Below are positions 49,372 through 57,108 of a stretch of DNA of 64,000 nt, piece after piece. A program made the position numbers and the translations under genes. The first letter of the stretch is position 1; each line of letters begins with the position of its first letter. Below the pieces are notes generated by a model, which did no database searches, had not been told where the DNA came from, and worked only from the letters and a program-made list of their open reading frames with translations. This DNA is from Shewanella baltica (GTDB lineage Bacteria > Pseudomonadota > Gammaproteobacteria > Enterobacterales > Shewanellaceae): positions 2,852,001 to 2,916,000 of the forward strand of contig NZ_UGYM01000002.1 in assembly GCF_900456975.1 (NCBI RefSeq), written 5' to 3'.

Positions 49372-51291
49372 ATGAACAAGTTTGCAAAAATGAGTACTCA
49401 ATTCAGTCTGATGCTGGCCTTAGTCTCGCTATTAAGCGCTTGTGGCGGTGATAAGGGCCAAGATGGTAATCCCGGTGAACCCGCAAAACCGCCCGCATTA
49501 ACCATCACTAGCCTTAACGTCATGGTCGATAAAGTTGCGGTGACAGATGGCATTGCTCAAGTGGATTTTCAAGTGAGCAATCAAGATGATGAAGCCGTAA
49601 TTGGTGTCCCATCGGCAACGTTTATTGCAGCGCAGCTTCTTCCCCAAGGTTATACAGGCGCGGGAAATAGCAGTGAATGGCAACATTTTACCGCTGAAAC
49701 CTGCGCGGCAACTTGCCCAGGCAGTCTCACAGATCATAAAAACGGTCACTACAGCTACACCTTTAGCGCACCGTTTAATGGCATGAATGGGGTGACGTTT
49801 ATGCCTGAAGCGACCCAAAGAATGGTGGTCAAAATCGGCGGTGATAAACTTGCTGATAACACCCCCTTACCTATTACCAATCAACATTATGACTGGCAAA
49901 CTTCTGGGGATAATGTCGCTTACACCCGCAACTTAGTCACAATAGAAACTTGTAATAGTTGCCACAGCAATCTTGCTTTCCATGGCAGTAAATATAATCA
50001 AATCGAAACCTGCGTCACCTGTCATAACAGCAAAAAAGTCAGTAATCCTGCGGATATTTTCCCTCAAATGATCCACAGCAAACATTTAACCGGTTTCCCG
50101 CAACCCATTAGTGACTGCCAAACCTGTCATGTCGATAAGGCAGAGTTAGCTGAGCAGCAAAACTGGCACAGAGTCCCAACCATGCAAGCCTGCGGCGCCT
50201 GCCATACACAAATCAATTTTCCCGCAGGCGAAGGACACCCAGCGCAGGCCGATAACAGTAACTGCGTGGCGTGCCATAATGCAGACTGGACCGTAAGCGT
50301 TCACAGTGATGAAGACAAAACTGCGGCACTGATGCAATTTAGCCCAAGCATCACCAGCGCCAGTATGGATGCCAATGGTACAGTCACCGTCGCGGTTAAA
50401 TTGATGAACCCAGCTACTGGCAGCGTCTACAGCGACAGTGCCGATAAGCTAAAATTCATCAATGATTTAAGGGTATATGCCAACTGGGGAACCAGTTTTG
50501 ATTATGCCACCCGCTCTGCCCGCTCAATCAAGCTGCCGGAATCCACCTCCGTGTCAGGCTCAAATGGCATTTATACCTATACAATTTCGGGTCTTACTGT
50601 GCCTGCGGGCACTGAAGCGGATCACGGCGGACTCGCGATTCAAGGCCGAGTCTGCGCCAAAGACAAGGTACTCGTTGATTGCACGACTGAACTGGCGGAA
50701 GTGTTAGTGATTAAAGCCAGCCACAGTTATTTTGATATGGCAGCATTAAGCAGTACGGGTCGCCGCACTGTTGTCAGTAATGCAAGCTGCGGCAATTGCC
50801 ATGGCGATCAAAAGCTTAATATTCACGGCTCACGTAACGATCTCGGTGGTCAATGTCAGCTATGTCATAACGCCAATATGCTAGCTGATGCGACGGCGGC
50901 AAATCCTTCCACCACGTCATTTGACTTTAAGCAGCTGATCCACGGTATTCACACTAGCCAATTCGCAGGTTTTGAAAACCTAAACTACCCAGGGAAAATC
51001 GGTAACTGTGCCCAATGTCATGTTAACGATACCGCGGGGATATCTACCGTCGCCCTTCCCTTAAATTCAGCGGTACAACCCCTTGCACTCGATAACGGCA
51101 CTTTTACCAGCCCGATTGCCGCTGTGTGTAGCAACTGCCATTCAGATACCAGCACTCATAACCACATGGCTCAGCAAGGTGCTGTTTTTGCAGGCACAAA
51201 AGCCGATGCAACCGCAGGAACTGAAACCTGTGCTTTCTGTCATGGACAAGGCGGAGTCGCGGATGTGTTAAAAGTGCACCCCATAAACTAA
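49372..51291 (+). CDS. mtrF: Outer-surface decaheme lipoprotein cytochrome MtrF
   Basis: 639-residue OmcA/MtrC-family cytochrome. The lipobox LLSACGG gives the acylated Cys at about 24, followed by a Gly-rich GGDKGQDGNPGEP stretch. Ten CXXCH: five in domain II (CNSCH, CVTCH, CQTCH, CGACH, CVACH) and five in domain IV (CGNCH, CQLCH, CAQCH, CSNCH, CAFCH). The domain III CX8C (CAKDKVLVDC) forms the disulfide known from structures of the family. Surface terminal reductase of the MtrDEF conduit. AAGGAT before the ATG. Confidence 0.95.
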   Translation: MNKFAKMSTQFSLMLALVSLLSACGGDKGQDGNPGEPAKPPALTITSLNVMVDKVAVTDGIAQVDFQVSNQDDEAVIGVPSATFIAAQLLPQGYTGAGNSSEWQHFTAETCAATCPGSLTDHKNGHYSYTFSAPFNGMNGVTFMPEATQRMVVKIGGDKLADNTPLPITNQHYDWQTSGDNVAYTRNLVTIETCNSCHSNLAFHGSKYNQIETCVTCHNSKKVSNPADIFPQMIHSKHLTGFPQPISDCQTCHVDKAELAEQQNWHRVPTMQACGACHTQINFPAGEGHPAQADNSNCVACHNADWTVSVHSDEDKTAALMQFSPSITSASMDANGTVTVAVKLMNPATGSVYSDSADKLKFINDLRVYANWGTSFDYATRSARSIKLPESTSVSGSNGIYTYTISGLTVPAGTEADHGGLAIQGRVCAKDKVLVDCTTELAEVLVIKASHSYFDMAALSSTGRRTVVSNASCGNCHGDQKLNIHGSRNDLGGQCQLCHNANMLADATAANPSTTSFDFKQLIHGIHTSQFAGFENLNYPGKIGNCAQCHVNDTAGISTVALPLNSAVQPLALDNGTFTSPIAAVCSNCHSDTSTHNHMAQQGAVFAGTKADATAGTETCAFCHGQGGVADVLKVHPIN

Positions 51292-51300
51292 GCCTATGAT

Positions 51301-51320
51301 GCTGGCCTAAAAAGGCCAGC
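51301..51320 (+). terminator. Hairpin after mtrF
   Basis: GCTGGCC-TAAAAA-GGCCAGC ten bases past the mtrF stop. Stable stem but no T run, so it may be a Rho-assisted terminator or 3'-end stabiliser for the mtrDEF transcript. Confidence 0.55.
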
Positions 51321-51348
51321 AACTGCAGATATAAAAGGAACTCATACT

Positions 51349-51417
51349 ATGCAGTCATCTACTCCTAAAGAAATAGTCAGATCTCAGTCACATTACCCAC
51401 CTAAAGTGACTGATTAA
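51349..51417 (+). CDS. Possible 22-residue small ORF between mtrF and omcA
   Basis: ATG at 51349 with AAAAGGA nine bases upstream, encoding MQSSTPKEIVRSQSHYPPKV plus two residues, then TAA. No family recognised. It overlaps the CRP-like site of omcA, so it may be chance; the only support is the ribosome site and its position in the gap. Confidence 0.2.
   Translation: MQSSTPKEIVRSQSHYPPKVTD
51375..51395 (+). promoter_or_regulatory. CRP-like site upstream of omcA
   Basis: AGTCAGATCTCAGTCACATT has a good right half (TCACA) and a weak left half. The core AGATCTCAGTCACA closely matches the corresponding site before mtrC (AGATCCAAGTCACA). It is about 150 bases upstream of the omcA ATG. CRP control of omcA and mtrC is reported for S. 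oneidensis. Confidence 0.55.
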
Positions 51418-51539
51418 TACCAGTGACTTAGTTAGCCTTACAGATGGAAAACTAATTCCACACATCTTATGCGGGTAATGAGATTTATTCTTATCTACCA
51501 AGCGTTTGATGATGATTACAACTATTGCAGGGAAATATC

Positions 51540-53732
51540 ATGATGAAACGGTTCAATTTCAATGCCGCAACAAAAGCGATGTTGGGTGCCGGTTTACTCT
51601 CTCTACTACTCGCCGGTTGCGGTGGTAGTGACGGTAAAGATGGTGAAGACGGTAAACCGGGTGTTGTTGGTGTCAATATCGATACAACTCCTACACTGAA
51701 AGCAAGTTTCACTAATGCCACTATCGATGCAGGTAAGGTTACAGTCGATTTCACATTAGAAAATGCGAATGGCGTAGCAGTACTAGGCTTAAATAAAGAT
51801 CACGACATACGTTTTGGTATTGCACAGCTTAGCCACGTTACAGTAGCAACTGAGGATCCAGCCAAACCCGCTGACCGCGGTTACCAATGGCAAGCTTATA
51901 TCAATGCCAAAAAAGAGCCTGGCACAGTGCCTTCTGGCGTGGATAACCTCAATCCATCAGCTCAATATCAAGCCAACGTTGAAGCCGCTGCCAAGTGTGA
52001 TACCTGTTTAGTGGATCATGGTGATGGTAACTACAGCTATACCTATCAAGCCAATATCGCCAATGTCACTGAACCCTTAGCGATTACTTACAGTGCTGAA
52101 GCGACTCAACGGGCAACATTAGAACTTGAATTACCACAACTTGCTGCCAACGCACATTTTGATTGGCAACCTTCTACAGGCAAAACTGAAGGTATTCAAA
52201 CACGCAACGTTGTTTCAATAACAGCCTGTTATACCTGTCACCAACCCGAAAGTTTGGAGCTACACGGTGGCCGTAGAGTCGATATTGAGAACTGTGCTTC
52301 TTGTCATACGGCAACCTCTGGCGATCCTGAGTCAGGTAATAGCATTGAGTTTACATACATGATCCATGCTATCCACAAAGGTGGCGAACGTCATACCTTT
52401 GATGAGACAGGCGCTGAAGTACCAGCCCCTTATAAGATTGTCGGTTATGGTGGCAAAGTGATTGACTACGGCAAGGTCGGTTTCCCATTAAAACCTGCAG
52501 CGGATTGCGCAGCCTGTCACGTTGAAGGAGCGGGTGCACCTGCTAATGCCGATCTATTTAAAGCCGACTTAAGCAATCAAGCCTGTATTGGTTGCCACAC
52601 AGAAAAACCATCAGCTCACCACAGCAGCAGTGATTGTGTCGCTTGCCATAATGCAACTGAACCATACAATGGCACAGGTAGTGCAGCTAAACGTCATGGT
52701 GATGTGCTTAAAGCTTACACAGAAACTAAAGCCATGGGCATTAAGTTCACTAATGTCGGCGTGAATGACACGGGCAAAATCACTTTTGATGTCCAAGTTG
52801 TTGACAAAGATGGCAATGCCATTGATAAAGCCTTCGTAAATCAAAGCTCACGCGTTGTCGTAGCATGGGATTCTGATAAAGATTACCCAAGCTATGCTGA
52901 TGCCTCTTATAGCAATCGTCGTATCGCTTTAAGTGAAGGTACCTATAATGAAGCGAATAAAACCTACTCATTAACAGGCACTAAGTTCAGTTTACCCGCT
53001 GATGCAAATGGTAAAACATTCGAGCTGTGGTCAACATTAGAAGTGTGCTTCAACAATGGCGGTTATGGCGTTGCTGACGTAGCTATGACAGATTGCTCTG
53101 CTGACAGTGTAAGTAAAGTCGCGGTTAAACAAGCCCCATATCATTTCGTTTGGAAAGATACGGGAGTGGACAACACTGCCAAGGCAGCGACACGTCGCGA
53201 CATTATTGATGCAACTAAGTGTCAAGGTTGTCACAATCAAGAAATCCACCACTATGACAACGGTGTAAATTGCCAAACTTGCCATACTTCGGATAAAACC
53301 TTGAAAAGTGATGCCAACTATCCTGGCGGTAAGATCCCAACTAGCTTCGCGTGGAAAGCTCACGAACGTGAAGGCCATTACCTGAAATATGCGGGTGTAC
53401 AATCAGGCACTGTGCTAAAAACCGATTGTGCGACATGCCATACAGTTGATAAAGCAAACGTCATTACAGGTATTACCTTAGGACGTCAGCCTAATCGCAC
53501 ATGGCGCTACGGTGATATCAATAATAACGGTGCCGATATTTGGGTATCTTCAGATGCGGGTGCGTGTTTAAGCTGTCACCAAAAATATCTGAGTGATGCG
53601 ACAAAATCTCACATTGAGACTAACGGTGGTATTTTAAATGGCAGTAGTGCAGCCGATGTGCAAACTCGTGCATCAGAAAGCTGTGCAACTTGTCATACCC
53701 CAGCTCAATTAAGTAAAGTTCACGGTAATTAA
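51540..53732 (+). CDS. omcA: Outer-surface decaheme lipoprotein cytochrome OmcA
   Basis: 730 residues from the ATG at 51540 (AGGGA six bases upstream; MMKRFNF start). Lipobox LLLAGCGG, then SDGKDGEDGKPG. Ten CXXCH: CYTCH, CASCH, CAACH, CIGCH, CVACH, then CQGCH, CQTCH, CATCH, CLSCH, CATCH. The domain III Cys pair is spaced CX15C (from EVCFNN to MTDC), which is the OmcA type rather than the CX8C of MtrC/MtrF. Reduces Fe(III) and Mn(IV) oxides and flavins at the cell surface, with MtrC. Transcribed alone, between two hairpins. Confidence 0.96.
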   Translation: MMKRFNFNAATKAMLGAGLLSLLLAGCGGSDGKDGEDGKPGVVGVNIDTTPTLKASFTNATIDAGKVTVDFTLENANGVAVLGLNKDHDIRFGIAQLSHVTVATEDPAKPADRGYQWQAYINAKKEPGTVPSGVDNLNPSAQYQANVEAAAKCDTCLVDHGDGNYSYTYQANIANVTEPLAITYSAEATQRATLELELPQLAANAHFDWQPSTGKTEGIQTRNVVSITACYTCHQPESLELHGGRRVDIENCASCHTATSGDPESGNSIEFTYMIHAIHKGGERHTFDETGAEVPAPYKIVGYGGKVIDYGKVGFPLKPAADCAACHVEGAGAPANADLFKADLSNQACIGCHTEKPSAHHSSSDCVACHNATEPYNGTGSAAKRHGDVLKAYTETKAMGIKFTNVGVNDTGKITFDVQVVDKDGNAIDKAFVNQSSRVVVAWDSDKDYPSYADASYSNRRIALSEGTYNEANKTYSLTGTKFSLPADANGKTFELWSTLEVCFNNGGYGVADVAMTDCSADSVSKVAVKQAPYHFVWKDTGVDNTAKAATRRDIIDATKCQGCHNQEIHHYDNGVNCQTCHTSDKTLKSDANYPGGKIPTSFAWKAHEREGHYLKYAGVQSGTVLKTDCATCHTVDKANVITGITLGRQPNRTWRYGDINNNGADIWVSSDAGACLSCHQKYLSDATKSHIETNGGILNGSSAADVQTRASESCATCHTPAQLSKVHGN

Positions 53733-53775
53733 GCAGATATAACGCTCTCATTCAGAGCAATGTTTTATCGTTACT

Positions 53776-53803
53776 AAAGAGAGAGGTTTTTACCTCTCTC
53801 TTT
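53776..53803 (+). terminator. Terminator of omcA
   Basis: AAAGAGAGAGG-TTTTTA-CCTCTCTCTTT, 11-bp perfect stem, 44 bases after the omcA stop; the tail TTTATATTCTTG is moderately T-rich. Confidence 0.75.
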
Positions 53804-53885
53804 ATATTCTTGCCATTTAAAAATCCGCTGTTTTTTTGATCTGAAATCGTTTTTACCTCTCGCTTTAAATACCTCTTTAGAAATA

Positions 53886-53905
53886 GAAAGATCCAAGTCA
53901 CACAT
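53886..53905 (+). promoter_or_regulatory. CRP-like site upstream of mtrC
   Basis: GAAAGATCCAAGTCACACAT: TCACA right half with weak left half, about 170-190 bases upstream of the mtrC ATG. Shares AGATC-N3-GTCACA with the site before omcA. Confidence 0.55.
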
Positions 53906-54073
53906 TAGCAAAGGCCTTGGAGATTTTAAGGTCATGTTAGGTTAGCCTTTCCTTGGGGAATTCTATTTCCAGCATCCACTTAAGTCGCTTCTAGTGACCA
54001 AAAACACAGACATAGAATCTGTTGGCTCTAGAACACAGCGTTTAAGCAATGCCAAACCTATGCAGGGAAAAAA

Positions 54074-56026
54074 ATGATGAACGCACAAACAACTAAAATC
54101 GCACTGCTGTTAGCAGCAAGTGCAGTCACTATGGCCTTAGCTGGCTGTGGTGGCAGCGATGGTAATGATGGTAATCCCGGTGAACCTGGTGGTGAACCTG
54201 CTCCAGCGATTCAAACCCTTAATTTCACGTTTGATAAATCTGTCATCACTAACGGTGTACCGAGTGTTGAGTTTACCGTCACTAACGAAAATGATTTACC
54301 CGTCGTTGGTCTCCAAAAAATGCGCTTCGCCGCAGCACAGTTGATCCCACAAGGTGCGACTGGTGCTGGTAATGCCTCACAATGGCAATACTTTGGTGAT
54401 GAAACCTGCGATGTCGCAGCAACATGCCCAGGGACCTTTGTTGACCAGAAAAACGGTCACTACAGCTATACCTTCAACATGAACCTGACCGCTAACGCTA
54501 AAATCACCTACAACGATCAGTTAGCTCAACGGGTGTTAATCCGCGCTTATAACACGCCGTTACCCGATGGTACTCAAGTCCCTAACAGTAACGCCTTTGT
54601 CGACTTTACTGCCGATACCGGTGCTGCACCGACATACAGCCGCAAAATTGTTGCCACTGAAAGCTGTAATACCTGTCACCAAGATTTAGCCAATGTGAAA
54701 CACGGCGGCGCGTACTCAGATGTTAACTACTGTGCAACTTGCCACACAGCTGGCAAAGTTGGCGTAGGTAAAGAGTTCAATGTTCTCGTTCACGCTAAAC
54801 ACAAAGACCTGACTTTAGGTTCATTGGAAAGCTGCCAAAGCTGTCATGCTGCAAACGATGCCGCGCCAGATTGGGGTAATTGGTCACGTATTCCAACTGC
54901 CGCTACCTGTGGAAGCTGTCATAGCACAGTGGACTTCGCCGCAGGTAAAGGCCATTCACAACAGCTAGATAACTCTAACTGTATCGCCTGTCATAACAGC
55001 GACTGGACTGCCGAGCTACACACAGGCAAGACTGCTGACAAGAAAGCCGTTATCGCTCAGTTAGGTATGCAAGCAACACTCGTGGGTCAAACTGATGATA
55101 CTGCGGTATTAACCGTCTCTATCTTAGACAAAGACGGTAACGCGATTGATGCGGCAACGGTCCAAGACAAGATTAAACGTTTAGAAACTGTCACTAACGT
55201 TGGCCCTAACTTCCCAATTATGGGTTACAACAAGAGCCCTGGTAGTGGTGCTGCGAAAATTGCTAAAGACTTAGTCAAAGATGGCGCACTGCAAGATGGC
55301 GTGACCTTAGTTGACGGCAAACTGGTTTTCACTACACCTGCCCTGCCTTTCGGTACTGGCGATACAGATACGGCCTTTACTTTTATCGGTCTGGAAATGT
55401 GTAGCACAGGTACTAGCTTAACGGCATGTACCGTTGATAGCGCAACCACCAGTATGAAAGCAGAGCTCGCCTTTGGTACTAAATCAGGCAACGCCCCAAG
55501 CATGCGCCATGTTAACTCAGTTAACTTCAGCACCTGTCAAGGCTGTCACAGCGATACCTTTGAAATCCACAAAGGCCACCATTCAGGTTTTGTGATGACA
55601 GAGCAAGTATCACACGCAAAAGATGCGAACGGTAAAGCGATCGTCGGTGTTGATGGTTGTGTCGCGTGTCATACACCTGATGGTACTTATGCTTCTGGTG
55701 CTAACAAAGGCGCATTCGAGATGAAACTGCACGTGATCCACGGCGAGCAAGGTGTCATCAAAGAATGTACCCAATGTCACAACGATTTCAACCTAGATGC
55801 ATTCAAAGTGAAAGGCGCGCTGGCAACATCAGCAGGTAAATACACCACGCCAATCACAGCCACTTGTACTTCATGCCACGCGCCAGAATCCATTGGCCAC
55901 GGCTTAGAAAACATGGGCGCGATTGTGAACGGTGATTATGTTCAAGCTAACCAAGCGGCGCAGTCAGAAACCTGTTTCTACTGTCACAAACCCACACCAA
56001 CAGATCACACTCAGGTGAAAATGTAA
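54074..56026 (+). CDS. mtrC: Outer-surface decaheme lipoprotein cytochrome MtrC
   Basis: 650-residue terminal reductase of the MtrCAB conduit (S. oneidensis 671). Lipobox LALAGCGG followed by SDGNDGNPGEPGGEP. Ten CXXCH: CNTCH, CATCH, CQSCH, CGSCH, CIACH and CQGCH, CVACH, CTQCH, CTSCH, CFYCH. Domain III disulfide CX8C is CSTGTSLTAC. Near the C-terminus KPTPTDH contains a Thr-Pro-Thr of the type proposed to bind iron oxides. AGGGA before the ATG. First gene of mtrCAB. Confidence 0.97.
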   Translation: MMNAQTTKIALLLAASAVTMALAGCGGSDGNDGNPGEPGGEPAPAIQTLNFTFDKSVITNGVPSVEFTVTNENDLPVVGLQKMRFAAAQLIPQGATGAGNASQWQYFGDETCDVAATCPGTFVDQKNGHYSYTFNMNLTANAKITYNDQLAQRVLIRAYNTPLPDGTQVPNSNAFVDFTADTGAAPTYSRKIVATESCNTCHQDLANVKHGGAYSDVNYCATCHTAGKVGVGKEFNVLVHAKHKDLTLGSLESCQSCHAANDAAPDWGNWSRIPTAATCGSCHSTVDFAAGKGHSQQLDNSNCIACHNSDWTAELHTGKTADKKAVIAQLGMQATLVGQTDDTAVLTVSILDKDGNAIDAATVQDKIKRLETVTNVGPNFPIMGYNKSPGSGAAKIAKDLVKDGALQDGVTLVDGKLVFTTPALPFGTGDTDTAFTFIGLEMCSTGTSLTACTVDSATTSMKAELAFGTKSGNAPSMRHVNSVNFSTCQGCHSDTFEIHKGHHSGFVMTEQVSHAKDANGKAIVGVDGCVACHTPDGTYASGANKGAFEMKLHVIHGEQGVIKECTQCHNDFNLDAFKVKGALATSAGKYTTPITATCTSCHAPESIGHGLENMGAIVNGDYVQANQAAQSETCFYCHKPTPTDHTQVKM

Positions 56027-56038
56027 TTTGCCCAAGCA

Positions 56039-56060
56039 GGGGGAGTTCGCTCCCCCTTTC
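56039..56060 (+). promoter_or_regulatory. Intercistronic UUCG-loop hairpin between mtrC and mtrA
   Basis: GGGGGAG-TTCG-CTCCCCC, an extra-stable 7-bp GC stem with a UUCG tetraloop, 12 bases after the mtrC stop and followed by TTTCTTGAATTTTG. It could partially terminate or protect the upstream mRNA end and so set the MtrC to MtrA/B ratio. Confidence 0.75.
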
Positions 56061-56094
56061 TTGAATTTTGTTGGGACAAATTGGGAAGCCTATT

Positions 56095-57096
56095 ATGAAG
56101 AACAGCCTAAAAATGAAAAACCTACTGCCGGCACTTGTCATCACCATGGCAATGTCAGCAGTCATGTCTTTATGCATTGCACCAAACGCTTATGCGTCGA
56201 AGTGGGATGCGAAAATGACGCCAGAGCAAGTCGAAGCCACCTTAGATAAGAAGTTTGCCGAAGGCAACTACTCCCCTAAAGGTGCCGATTCTTGTTTGAT
56301 GTGCCATAAAAAATCTGAAAAAGTGATGGACCTGTTCAAAGGAGTCCACGGCGCCATTGATTCATCAAAAAGCCCAATGGCTGGCCTGCAATGTGAAGCC
56401 TGTCATGGTCCTTTAGGTCAACACAATAAAGGCGGCAATGAGCCGATGATCACTTTCGGTAAGCAATCGACCTTAAGTGCTGAAAAACAAAACAGCGTCT
56501 GTATGAGTTGTCACCAAGATGATAAACGTGTGTCTTGGAACGGCAGTCACCATGACAATGCCGATGTCGCTTGTGCCTCTTGCCACCAAGTGCATGTGGC
56601 AAAAGATCCTGTGTTATCAAAAAACACTGAAATGGAAGTCTGTACTAGCTGCCACACTAAGCAAAAAGCAGACATGAACAAACGCTCAAGCCACCCATTA
56701 AAATGGGCTCAAATGACCTGTAGCGATTGTCATAATCCCCATGGGAGCATGACAGATTCCGATCTGAACAAGCCGAGCATTAACGAAACCTGTTACTCCT
56801 GCCACGCCGAAAAACGCGGCCCCAAACTGTGGGAACATGCACCCGTCACTGAGAACTGTGTCACTTGCCACAATCCTCACGGCAGCGTAAATGATGCCAT
56901 GTTGAAAACCCGCGCACCGCAGCTGTGTCAGCAATGTCACGCCAGCGATGGCCATGCCAGCAATGCTTACTTAGGTAACACTGGTTTAGGTTCAAACGTC
57001 GGTGACAATGCCTTCACGGGTGGAAGAAGCTGTTTAAATTGCCACAGTCAGGTTCATGGTTCAAACCATCCATCTGGCAAGCTATTACAGCGCTAA
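56095..57096 (+). CDS. mtrA: Periplasmic decaheme c-type cytochrome MtrA
   Basis: 333 residues, the same length as S. oneidensis MtrA. Start ATG 56095 (GGGAAG seven bases upstream); signal peptide about 1-34 ending NAYA. Ten CXXCH: CLMCH, CEACH, CMSCH, CASCH, CTSCH, CSDCH, CYSCH, CVTCH, CQQCH, CLNCH. Forms a heme wire through the MtrB barrel between periplasmic carriers (CymA, FccA, STC) and MtrC. Twelve bases before mtrB. Confidence 0.97.
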   Translation: MKNSLKMKNLLPALVITMAMSAVMSLCIAPNAYASKWDAKMTPEQVEATLDKKFAEGNYSPKGADSCLMCHKKSEKVMDLFKGVHGAIDSSKSPMAGLQCEACHGPLGQHNKGGNEPMITFGKQSTLSAEKQNSVCMSCHQDDKRVSWNGSHHDNADVACASCHQVHVAKDPVLSKNTEMEVCTSCHTKQKADMNKRSSHPLKWAQMTCSDCHNPHGSMTDSDLNKPSINETCYSCHAEKRGPKLWEHAPVTENCVTCHNPHGSVNDAMLKTRAPQLCQQCHASDGHASNAYLGNTGLGSNVGDNAFTGGRSCLNCHSQVHGSNHPSGKLLQR

Positions 57097-57108
57097 GGAG
57101 ACGAGAAA

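Larger units (their letters stand above)
53733..54073. other. Intergenic region between omcA and mtrC
   Basis: About 340 bases. Contains the omcA terminator, a partial direct repeat of its 3' arm (53849-53868), a CRP-like site and the mtrC leader. No coding region seen. Confidence 0.6.

Noticed and set aside
46207..57096. Recent gene conversion between mtrD and mtrA
   Set aside because: The proteins share long identical stretches, but the DNA differs at many third positions even in the most similar block, so conversion is not recent.
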